Made by a program: the position numbers and the translations under genes
Assembly: GCF_015832195.1 (NCBI RefSeq)
Contig: NC_052018.1
Span: forward strand, 61,627,666-61,691,665
Length of the DNA stretch: 64,000 nt
Source of the DNA: Motacilla alba alba
Lineage: Eukaryota; Chordata; Aves; Passeriformes; Motacillidae
Direction of reading: 5' to 3'
Part shown: in pieces, positions 47,346 through 57,667 of the stretch
How the letters are laid out: every line of letters begins with the position of its first letter
Position numbering within the stretch: position 1 is the first letter of the stretch
Notes under the pieces: model-generated
Seen by the model: only the letters and a program-made list of their open reading frames with translations
Told to the model about the DNA's origin: nothing
The model's database searches: none

Positions 47346-49565
47346 AGATCAGCTCAGCTACATCAGAGGTTTTTGAACACTATGAATTGATGAGAAATCA
47401 GGATCATAAACTGAAATCCTCCTCCCAGTTTTGTTCTTCTGCCTGATTCTTTTTCTCCTCTGTGTTTTAGAAAGATGCATCCTGTTTGCCTCGAAATAAC
47501 AGGTAAGACATAACAAAGTGTCTCTAAGGTCAAATCCTCATCCAGCGTTCAATCCCAGCAGTCTTACATTTAAAGAGTGCTAAATAAGTCCTATTGACTT
47601 AAGGAAAGACAAAAATGACCACTTACTTCAAAAGCAAGGGAATTTCCATCCACAAATGGTTTCCTGTGTCTCCTACCCTTCCTGTGAACACATGATGCTG
47701 TGCAGAAGGCTAAACTGATCACTTGCTATCCTCCCCATCCCACAGCATTTCAGGCTTCAAGTTAAAGTCTCACCCCAATGGAAAGCTCTAAGTTTCACTA
47801 TAGGTCAAATATAAAGTTTGATGTTGCTACTGGATATTCCTCAGAGACAGGCTATACAACAGACAAGACCTCCAGTCCCCTTAAAACACATTTTTTACTT
47901 GAAGGTATAGCCTGCAGCCACAGCTGCAGAACCTACATAATTCAGGGTAACAATTAACCACAGCAAGCTCATTACTGCTAAAATAATATTTCAAGTGCAA
48001 AGAAGTCATATAAATCCCCAAGAAACATGAAACAAGGCCTCCTGGTTTTGTTCACTACTGGTATGGTATGCATGACACAGGACCTCACTATGGTGCCATT
48101 CACCCCCATGAGATTTTTTCCCCCAGGCCTTTGGCACATCACACTGGCATTCTTCTTGGTAAGAATGAGTGTACAAGACTTGTCTGTTTTAAGGTGAGAT
48201 GCCAGGACACAGCTGACTAGGAGCTCTGGGGGAAGGGATGTTGCTGATCTCACTCCCTAAAGGAAATCCCCCCCAAAATGCATCATTAGGGAGCGCTTCT
48301 TTTTCCACAGCTTCTTTCCTCCTGCTACTCCAAGTTTCTTGCTGTTTTTATACTTGCTTCCCCTCCCCCCCGGTCCACCCCACAAGTTATTTCCAAACCT
48401 CCCTATTTTTTAAAAATGAGTTTTGTTACATCACTGCTGTCTCCAGGCTGGATGTGTTTGGCCCAAAGTCGATGAGTGCAGCAAAGCTGGAGCCCAGGAC
48501 CTGCCAGTGGGGGCTGCTGGCTGCCCTCCCCTGCCCAGAGCAGCAGGCAGCCTTGCAGCTGAATACCTGCAGACAGCCTGTCACAAACAGCTGATGCCAA
48601 AATAGGCAAAAAATACAACTGGAACTGTCCTGTTGTGCCCCACACAGATGGATGAATATTTTATTGTTATTCCAGGAAAGGCTTTTAAAAGAATACACGA
48701 GACAACAATTATGTGGAGTTGTCTCGGTACACAGAATAAAAAAAAAAAGAGCAATCTAATACTTAAAGGAAAGGACTTTTAAAATCAAAACATTGTTTCT
48801 AAACCCCACAAAATAGCATCAACCATAACAGCTAAAAGTGTATGCAGGTGACCTATTACCAACACTGATCTTTTTAAATGACAGTTTTGGCCAGAAAATA
48901 ATTTTGATGATGGCAGAGGAGAAGAGTGATGAATTACAGAGATAGTTCTGTTATGAGGAGCAGAAGATGGAGTTTTGCCCAACAATTATCCATGGTCTGA
49001 CTTTGAAAGTCTCTTTAGCAGCATGATGAGTTTAATAACAGAGGCCTGATTCACTGACACTGATACTAAATTGTTATTTCTAACACTCAGTAGCTAAAAC
49101 ACGCAGCTTTGCTAATATTCTGCAGTTCTGTATTGCCAGAAATAGCATCTCTCCAGGAAGAATTCGGGCAGGTATCCAGTTTATATACATCAGTGTGTTT
49201 ACATTTTAGTTGGCAGACTGCTGAAGAACAAATTAATCAGGCAGTTGGGCTTAGGGATGCAAATAATCCTGCTGCTCTCTGATCTCCTAAGTGCCCACAT
49301 GACACCACAAGGGTTTTCAAAGGTGCTCTCCCATCCCTCCAGATGTCTGAGGGACAGGCCAGATATATAGAGGTATTCAGCTGCACAGTCCCCACACTGG
49401 CATCCCAATTAGGGATCATGAGCCCTAAACATTCCTCTACAGACTCAGCTGTGTTTACCCAGCACCCTGCAGGCTCTTTGGAAATGGTGTATTCCTAATA
49501 CCACTCAAAGTATGGAAGGGGCTGGACTCTTAGAAGAGCTGCCTGGAGAAGGGAGCGTGTCTATA
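47346..49565. other. Noncoding DNA, no gene seen
   Basis: Unique sequence with a C-rich patch at about 48360-48380. Overlapping frames on both strands at 48238-48698 show no coding signature. Confidence 0.5.
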
Positions 49566-49594
49566 CCCCACGTGGGGCTGAAGCCCCCTGGGGG
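49566..49594. promoter_or_regulatory. Cluster of GC palindromes with an E-box
   Basis: CCCCACGTGGGG (49566-49577) is a perfect 12-bp palindrome with an E-box at its centre. Six bases later comes CCCCC-T-GGGGG (49584-49594). Between them GGGGCT-GA-AGCCCC forms a third overlapping inverted repeat. Candidate binders are bHLH-ZIP factors for the first and AP-2-like factors for the second. This is motif evidence only. Confidence 0.35.
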
Positions 49595-49981
49595 TTTGGA
49601 GCAAGCTGACCACAGGCAGCAGGAAGATCACTGGTAACCATGAAATGAACTGGATCATAGCCTTACCCTCTGCCATGATGTCTTCAATATGGCTTAGTTT
49701 CATCTGTTGTTGGGTTGGTTTAGGGCTTTTTTTTTTTTTAAGAACTAGATTTTAGTTATTGTCTGAAAGGGTTATTTTAACCAATTTCGATGGTATATAG
49801 GTTGTTTTCTAAAAGTGGAAAGCATCAGTCACTGTTTCCACATGAAAAAAAAAAAAAATTTGGGTTATTCAGTAAACCAATGTTATAAGATGTTGAGAAT
49901 AGCTGGTAAGTTGCCCAGACATCAAATCGTACTTATTTTAACTTTTTTTGCAGATAGTAACCAAACTGGATTCTTCCTTAG
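49595..49981. other. Noncoding DNA, no gene seen
   Basis: Unique sequence with short T and A runs near 49729-49740 and 49846-49858. Nothing else recognised. Confidence 0.5.
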
Positions 49982-50066
49982 GACAAAACCCCCAAAACAA
50001 CAGAAAACCAAACAAAAAACCCCAACCAACCAAAAAACCCCAACAACCTCACAAAAAAACCCGCAC
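49982..50066. repeat. A/C-only low-complexity tract
   Basis: This stretch contains AAAACCCCC, CAAACAAAAAACCCC, AACCAACC and a second AAAAAACCCC block with almost no G or T. It has the same style as the tracts at 37985-38131 and 63405-63590. Confidence 0.88.
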
Positions 50067-50979
50067 AGAGGAAAATCTGTTTCTATGGTTTTCAGACACT
50101 AGCTTCCTTCTTCATCCCCCCCAAAACTGGCCTTTAAATAAATATGACTCATTCCAGAACAGATTCTTATAGCTGGATTGAAGTGGTATCTCCATCAAGT
50201 GTTCAGTAGTGTTAGTTGTTGATGCTGAAGAGTGTAAAAACCTGGGGGAATTAGCAGCTCTGCCTGCCAGGGTATCTCTTGCTCACAGACATTCTGTGTC
50301 AGAGAGCAGGAATCCTTCTCCTCCAGCACAAAATTCTGCCTCGTCATGCAATATCAAACACAAGTCATTATCATTTATTATATTAAGACTTCTTAAAAGC
50401 TAGCCAAAGCACCAAGTGCAAAGAGTATTGCTAATCTTATTTATTTCCAAAAATGAACATTTTACATGCCAGGTTTTTTATATGCTGGCAATGTAATTTT
50501 CCATGATGTTGCATTTTAAATTCTAAATTTAAATTTAGATTTTTTTTTTTGTCCTGGACTTTATAGAAATTAAGGCAGCAAGACCCTCTTATCTGTTTGT
50601 CACAGAAGTTTATAATGATATGTGTGAGATGAGAATGACCTGGACAGCTTAGCAGACACAAGCAAGAGTTTTGCTTCTACTATTAAAAAAAGATCAAACC
50701 GAACCACCCACAACCTCCCAAAAATCACCGAAACCTACCATAGAATAATCTTTGACACACACTGCAGAGGTGATTGTCACTTTTAAGGTCAACATTAGAC
50801 AAATCTGATGAGCTGAGCAGGTTTCAAAGGGCACTGAATCTACTGCAGATTGTGTCTCCTAATATGTACTGCACTAGTACCAATAAATCTGTGAGATCTT
50901 GACATGTTCAAGTTTCACAGCAGTCAAAGCAGCATGCAAAATACCTGTCCCAAAAAGCTCTCTTTTTTCTCTGCCTCAT
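50067..50979. other. Noncoding DNA, no gene seen
   Basis: AT-rich unique sequence, including a TTTAAATTTAAATT-type palindromic patch near 50514-50542. No exon recognised. Confidence 0.5.
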
Positions 50980-51180
50980 GATTCAAGGTAATGCAAAAAG
51001 GGAATGCAAATAATGCATTTCATCACCGATGTAATGAAGTGTGCCCCTCCTTAGAAACCGTGAGTGCATTATTTGGGATGAAAATGCATGATCTAAAGTT
51101 GGAACATCAAAGAAAATAAAAAGTGCAAATATATTCAGTATTTTACGTACCAAATATGAAAGAGAGTAAGGCATTATTCA
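50980..51180. promoter_or_regulatory. Candidate conserved element with POU octamer
   Basis: The exact octamer ATGCAAAT (51004-51011) sits among related motifs: AATGCAAAAAG, AATGCATTTC and AAAATGCATGATC. Retained CpGs occur in CACCGATG, AACCGTGAG and TTACGTACC. Repeated ATGCA-type cores with different flanks suggest a POU-factor-responsive element. Confidence 0.35.
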
Positions 51181-51479
51181 GAGAAAACAGAGCCAGCTTA
51201 AAATAAGACAGATGGGAGCTGAACATTATCTACTTTTTGTTAGCTGTATTAGTTACCTATCCACACCTATTTCAAACTGTGAGAGATATTTCTTTCTGAA
51301 GTACATGCATTTTCCCTTTCTGCCACATTCCCTGCATATAGCTTCCAAAATAACCTTAAAAAGGCAGATCCTACATTACAGTTTAAGTTCACATTTCCAG
51401 GAAACAGAGCAGAAAAAATCAGACTGTTAAGGGGTTAACAACTTAAGTGTGTCACATTTTAGACATAAAAATTTGCTTT
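51181..51479. other. Noncoding DNA between two candidate elements
   Basis: Unique sequence. Nothing recognised. Confidence 0.5.
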
Positions 51480-52060
51480 AATAAATGACATTTAAAAGGA
51501 AGAAGCCACAGAGGCTAAAGAAACACATCTCCTGCAGCAAGTGAGAGAGGATACAAACGAACCCCGGAGCTCCACTAAGAATGAAGATCTGTTTTATTCC
51601 ACTTACCGGTATTGTCCATTATTCCCTCTCGGCATTCAAAAAGCACAGTTCCCCACAAAAGCAGCCGGCACGGTCTCAGGCTCCCTAATGAAGCTGGCTG
51701 CCCTTCTCCTGGTTATTAGACCTTGCTGGCAGTCAGAGCATACTTCATGTACTGACTGCAGTAGACATCACCAGGAAATTTATATCTCCAAGGATGACAA
51801 ACAGCCATTAGCTCCATTATAGGCTGATTAAGATTGTGCGAGCCTATCAAGTAGATACGTAAATCCCCCAGGGTTTTACATCCATGGGGGGGAAAACAAA
51901 AGAACTCCTAGGCTATAATACTGAATATTTGTTTCTGAAAAGTAAAAGTAATGCTGACGAGGAGAGGTTTAATGGGTAGGAAGGCAAAACCTTAAATACA
52001 AAAGGGATTTATTACCGAGCAAAGGGCTGTTATTTATCAGTGACGCAACAGCAAAAGTTT
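51480..52060. promoter_or_regulatory. Candidate long conserved noncoding element
   Basis: Eight CpGs are kept between about 51559 and 51860 (for example AAACGAACC, CCCCGGAG, TACCGGTA, CTCGGCA, AGCCGGCACGG, TGCGAG, TACGTAA), although this is not a CpG island. The block also has CATTAGCTCCATTA and GATTAAGATTG cores. To the right, TTTATTACCGAGC and TTATTTATCAGTGACGCAAC extend the pattern. The 93-codon plus frame at 51541-51822 spans the densest part. It has no recognised domain, so I favour a regulatory reading. Confidence 0.35.
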
Positions 52061-53199
52061 TAAGGAGAAAAAAAAAGGGGGAGGAATCTGTGGCTGAGAA
52101 AGTGTTAGGTTAGGCTACAATCTGAGCCATTAGCTTTGTCTGTGCTTTAAATCCTGCAAGTTCTGCACCTGATGTTCTCTACATCAGGTCTTCTCCTTTT
52201 TGTGAGAAACACTGTAGATATGCTTATCTTTGAATGCCTATCAATATATGAATTGCCTGGAAACATTCATTATTATAGTGATCATAGCTGAAAGTAAGGA
52301 AAGGCTGAAAAGTAACTACAGGGTTTTACTTCTTTTAAAGTCAAAGTAAAAAACATTGGATGCTGGAGGGATTGGGCTCAACAAAATCTGAGAGACGTGC
52401 TGAAATGAAGAAGTATGAATTCTAAATTTTCCATATTACCTGAGACTCTGAGGAACAGGCTTTTCCCCCACAGAAGTAAACAAACAAACAAACAATCAAG
52501 CTCAGTATAGACTCATAAAAATTTTCTTGTACCAGGATATTAGGCTTCCTGGTTTGGAACTGATTTGCTGTGTAACCCTAAACCAGGCATTTTGTGCCAC
52601 AGTGTTTGCTCAGTGGTGACAGGGGCACCATCACACACATGGCCTTTAGTGAAAGAGAATGCCACAAAGTACTGACACTTCATAAATGCTTCACAATATT
52701 TTCTCAGTATTTGTACCTTCCATTAGATAATCCACTTCAATCTTCATTTTTGCAATGGAGAAGAAATACAGGTTTTTTATGTCTCCATTACATTGACCCT
52801 CTGCCTCACAGCATCACATGAGCAACAAAATATATTTTTAATTCATCACCCCTTAAATGTCCCTTTGATGTAATCTGTCTTTTAAAAATTTTAAATAGAA
52901 AGACTGTTGCAGCCTTGATCTATTTGCACTGATTAAGAAGTGGAAAGAATCAATGGCTGAGAGCTAAAGTCATCAGCAAGAATGGAGACTATCTAGGGCA
53001 TACTGGATATATTTCGTATTTCCAGAAAGGAAACACTTGGAGGGCTAAGGAGAGACTAAAGATTAGAGATCTGTCACACTTCATATTAAGCTTCTATTTA
53101 TAAGTGGCTTATGAAGAGCTTATAAAAAAATAGAAGTTAGCATAAGCATGTTGCATTAGTACATGTCACAGATAGCTACAATCACACTACTACAAAGGG
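52061..53199. other. Noncoding DNA, no gene seen
   Basis: AT-rich unique sequence with a short AAAC microsatellite (about 52477-52494). The segment 52660-52760 faintly resembles antisense MIR tail sequence but is too eroded to call. Confidence 0.5.
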
Positions 53200-53370
53200 T
53201 TAAAGATGGAGCTTATTCATTTGCTAGATCCTGTATCAGTTAATGACAATTGATTAATGAGCCAATTTGGGTAATTGGTTAATGTGCATTTGGTGAAATC
53301 TAGTCGCAGATGAGCACTAAACTGGAGGCTGTGTGATGACCATCTGATAAAGGCAATCACTTTTCTCCAG
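53200..53370. promoter_or_regulatory. Candidate conserved element, homeodomain cluster
   Basis: In about 45 bp there are TTAATGA (53240-53246), CAATTG (53247-53252), the PBX/HOX-type composite TGATTAAT (53251-53258), CCAATT (53262-53267), GTAATTGG (53271-53278) and GTTAATG (53278-53284). CCAATT and AATTGG form an exact inverted repeat around TGGGT. This is the densest homeodomain-type array in the window. Confidence 0.4.
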
Positions 53371-54934
53371 TTCCTCTCTGGGAAAGAGCTGCCTGTAGAG
53401 TGCTGGGCTCCTGCAGAAAAAAAGAAAAAGCACAGGCACTTGGTGTGTCTTCAAAGCCCCATGGGTCCTGGAGAGAGCTAGGGGATGTACTGCAGAGCTG
53501 GCAGACTGCTCAGGGGAGAAGGGCAGAGGATTGTGCCTTTGTGCTAGGGTGCTACTGCTCTACTATGGAGCCAACCCAGGGAATGGCAAGCTGCCTGTGT
53601 GAAAAGAGGAGATGGCTTGGTTTTGAGATGGAGCTCTGCAGAACTGTAGCTCCTACAGGTGCCTGAGCTCTAACAGCACTGTGGGATGGTGACAAAGCCA
53701 CTGCAGGGCAGAAGGACAGATATCTTAAATCCCACCAAGTATGCAAATATCTTGTGCTGACTGAAACTAGGAGAGGTTGGTTTTGAATCCAACTAGTTTG
53801 CTTTGAGTTTCACTGGAAGCTGGAAATGGGGAGCTCTGCACTTGAGAGGCCACCAGGCAATGGTGCAGCAATAGGAAACCAGTCCTGACCCTTGTGGCTG
53901 GGGAATACAGGTGGGTAACTCCCCCTGCCAGAGACCCCAAAGGAGGATGCAAAGCTGCACCCACATGGACCTCAAGGAAGTGAAGAGTTCCAGACAGTGA
54001 CTATTTCTATGTGCAGAGCACTCCTAGTGTGGGTGCCTTGGCTGAACCTCAACTGCAGGGCAGGTGGGCTTCATGGTGTCCTTCAGGGGCCTGGTCCCCC
54101 AGTCACACAGATGAGAAGACCTCCAGGAGCACACCACAGCTCCCTTCCTGCCCACATGCACAGGTTTCCTTCAAAGGATGCCCTGGAAGAGCAGAATGTG
54201 TACCCAGGTCCCTGCCTGACATGGAATTCAGATTCACAGCGTCAAGTCAGCTGAGGATCAGGATTGTAAGGTGCTAGCTAGAGTATGGGAAGTCCCAACT
54301 GCAACAGCTTGATAATCACTGAGTTTGGGTGCTTCATCATGGCTGTGTGACAGAACTGATAATGAAATTAACTGTTATTGGAATTTACTAACTCTTGAAA
54401 GCTAACTATAAATGGAAATTTCATATGACCTGATGTAAATCTATTCCATTTGAACTGAAAGTATCTCACCAGGAAACTTCAAAAAAGAGAAACTACAAAA
54501 AAGAGAAAGCTTTATGTGAATTGGGGTGGATTTTAAAAAAATTATAGGTAATTAGATTATTGCATAGAAATCAACAGATGTGTATGATCAGATGCCATTG
54601 TTACAGGATTAAAGCAATGTTGGCCTGACTGAACATGGGAGAAAAGAAAGATACAGATAATAGAAGGAATTCAACAAGGAGAATGTGATTCCTATTTAGA
54701 AGTAAAATATACATATATCCCAGGCATACATTTACTAATTCGTGGGTACAGAGCAATCCCATCACAATACAGAGCTGCATGACACCCAAATGACTCAGTC
54801 TTTTTAAGGACAATTTTAGGTAAGGGCTAAGAAGATCAGATCTGCACAGGTGTAAAGTTCTCTGCTTTTCTTGCAAAAATCTCATACTCCACCAGACTGT
54901 ATCCTGGCTTTCTTCACCTGTGAGGTGTTCCTGT
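53371..54934. other. GC-richer noncoding DNA, no gene seen
   Basis: The part 53390-54260 is GC-richer than its surroundings and has overlapping frames on both strands. I cannot match it to a repeat family or a protein. An unrecognised old LTR or LINE fragment is possible. Confidence 0.45.
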
Positions 54935-55130
54935 CTAGCAATCCATTTCAGCCATAGGCCCTGCAGACCTGGGCTCAATTCCTTGTTCATCCTGACTTTG
55001 TGCAGGCTCCTCCAACATCTGACCTAGGAACAGCTGGTACTGTGCTCGCTTCCCACACCTCAGCTGTGTGAGGATAAACACACTGGAGGTTGTGTGAGAC
55101 CCCAGTGCAGAGCTAGGAGACGATGAAGTC
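54935..55130 (+). mobile_element. Ancient MIR-type SINE (amniote CORE-SINE)
   Basis: GCAGACCTGGGCTCAATTCC matches the tRNA-derived B-box region of MIR (ACCTGGGTTCAATTCC). Then TGACTTTGTGCAG resembles the CORE part. Near the 3' end, CACACCTCAGCTGTGTGAGG, ATAAACACACTGGAGGTTGT and GTGAGACCCCAGTGCAGAGC follow the amniote MIR tail order (CCTCACAGGGGTGTTGTGAGG, ATAAATACATTAAAGATTGT, GAGGCGCTCAGATAC). The copy is plus-strand, about 200 bp and old. The identification is from remembered consensus features, not an alignment. Confidence 0.62.
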
Positions 55131-57559
55131 ACTAACACAGATAATTAGGGCCAACCCCTGGAGAAGAAAGCATTACAGGGTACATTAGTAGCACTGCTAA
55201 TTACACAGAACCCTAACGATCCTGCTCTCCAATACACATGATGTACACAGCCTGCTGCAGCAATGACATTTCACTCCCACAAAAATCAATGAGGATTCAT
55301 GGAGGCACAGAAATCTGCCCAGGTAAGCAGCAAATAGAGAAATCAGGGTAAACAGAGACCTCAGTGCCCAGCCATCAAAAACACTTAGAGTTGACAAACC
55401 TGCAGAATCGATGGACAGCTTCAGCTGTGGTATTTCCAATGATGACAGAGATGCCTAAGAACACATTTAGAAAATGTGAAATCTGGCTCTGTTCAGTGCA
55501 CATTTGTCACTGCGAAGATCTGATTCTGTGAGATGCCATTTCGGGCAAAATGTTTCACTTCCCTTTCACTGTGTCTGTTTCTTCCCACACAGAAATCATC
55601 AGGCAGGTGTCTCTGGGATAAGCTATACTTGTTTTTAGATGCTGTGGGTTTGAATAGTCCTCGTCAATACTCTAAATAGACAACTTCATGCAATTCTTCT
55701 AAGTATCCACCAAAGCCCAGGGCAACAGCTGTGCTGAGTACAATGGGTCTGTAGCTCTCCTGAAGGTACTTCCTTCTCTGAAGTGCCTGTCCATCCACCA
55801 ATGGTGAGGTGGTCTCACTGGGAAAGAAGGAAGGACACTTTGAGAAAGTAAGGGAATGACAGCAAAAGATCTGCACTCTGCTACAGACATATCCCAGTAT
55901 TTCAGTCAGCAGCCGAGATTGACGCTTGTCATAAAGTGGCTTTGGTCCTCATGAACCACACCAAAATCCAGAATTAGTAACATCTATAAATACAAAGTTG
56001 CTAGATACACATTCTTCAGGCTTTATGTGTATGAAAACCGTCTCTGGCACGTTCTTGAAAATTGCTAGGCAAAAGGGAAAAGCTCTTGAGGATATGCTGG
56101 GCAGCATGCATGGAATAGGCTTCCCTGGGTAAGGGCTGAGGATTTGGCAAAGTGCAGAAGCAACCTCTAGCAGAAGCCTTCCCTAAGCCTCACTAACATT
56201 TCTGAGCATTGTTGGGAAAAGGTTTTGCCAAATGCCTTTTCCCCACCTTACAGAGGCAGACGAGTTTGAGAGCAGGACATTTACAAGGATGCTCTTTTCC
56301 TGGGAAGAAGCTCCAGTTCAACCTGGAAATGTTGTTAATACCAGCAGTAGGTGCAGAGTGCTTTGTTTTGCTGAGGAAACAGCAGGAGCCTCTTGTTCCC
56401 CAGGAAGACTTTATCCTTGAACAGCCTGGGCAGATGCAGTGGTTCTGACTCTTGCTGAAAGCTGCAAGGGGAGAAGCAACACCTCTGAAGTCAACAGATT
56501 TAAACTGAGAAAACAAGTAGAGAGTGGGATCCAGACAGCAATATGGGGTCGTTGTAGGTGGGGAGTTTCACAGCACAGATGGGTTTTCAGAGGGAGCAGG
56601 AAGGGGCTGGGAGTATGTTGAGCTCGGTGCAGAGAGGGTGGCAGAGCTGAGTGAGAGGAGAGACAGAGGAAGTAGGAGGGGAAAACAGGGACATGGGGAC
56701 AGGTCAAGAAATTAGTTTCAGCATATCGTAAAGAGGGGAGCTCAGCAGGAGATAAAAGCACAGACAAGAAAAACATCTCAAAATACTTCATTATTTAAGA
56801 AAATGGTAACTTTTTTCTGAATCCTGGATTTTAGTGAATTCATGTCTACAAAGCAGCATGGTATGTGTTTCAGTTTGAAATACCTGGGAAAATAAACACA
56901 AGTTTTTCCTCTATAGCTTTGTCACTGATTCCTTTATGGAAGCTTTGCATGTGCCTAGCTACCTACCCAGCCCTGGAAATCTTAAGAGGATTTCTTGAAT
57001 TTGGATATGCTTGAATGAATTGTGCCTGGCATGGCCAAAAGTAAATATATATTAACTATGTGCTGGTGTCACCATGAGCACGGCTGCATAGCTGGTGATG
57101 GGGGCCTCACAAACAAGATGTCTAATGGCTTCAAGCATTTTCACTACTATTAAACCGGCTCAGAATTATTGGCAGGCTGTCTGTCTTCAGAAAACAATTT
57201 CATCTACTCAGAGTCAGGTCCAATTGACATGCTGGTAAAAATGCCTCAAGTCTCAGACTTGTCTGCGCTCCATCCTCCTCGTAGCCAGCCATTACTTCTG
57301 CATCACTTGCCCTTCTTCCCTCGTCTTGCCCTCTCATGAGCACACGTCCACACACAACCTGGGCTGTGGTTATTCCTCTGTGTTCTGCCCTTACTGTAAG
57401 TCAGACTCTCAGGCTGTGCCATGTACCAGCTTGTACAGAGCAAAGGGTGGCTGCTACAGAGGGAAGTTCTGTACATCTGAAACCGCCACACGTCTCCCAC
57501 CGAACTGCCAAGCATTTGCTGTCAGAATCAAAATATGCCCTTCTGTTTGCTTTTTAAAG
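55131..57559. other. Noncoding DNA, no gene seen
   Basis: Unique sequence, slightly GC-richer at 56200-56750. Frames of up to 126 codons on both strands at 56193-56791 overlap one another and have no recognised domain. Confidence 0.5.
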
Positions 57560-57667
57560 TCTCCCAAAATTGGAAATTACTTTGAAAAGCAAATGGCTAC
57601 CAAAGGAGTTGGGGCTATGATTTGGGAAGGTCCAGAAGATGTATTTTCCACTCTGTCAGAAAACTGG
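57560..57667 (+). other. Possible plus-strand exon (108 nt)
   Basis: An acceptor-like CTTCTGTTTGCTTTTTAAAG ends at 57559 and a consensus donor GTAAGT starts at 57668. The 108 nt between are exactly 36 open codons (phase 0 at both ends) with ordinary protein composition, beginning SPKIGNYFEKQMATKG and ending in Trp. The same frame stays open upstream to 57326. I do not recognise the peptide and see no partner exon, so chance is quite possible. Confidence 0.2.
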
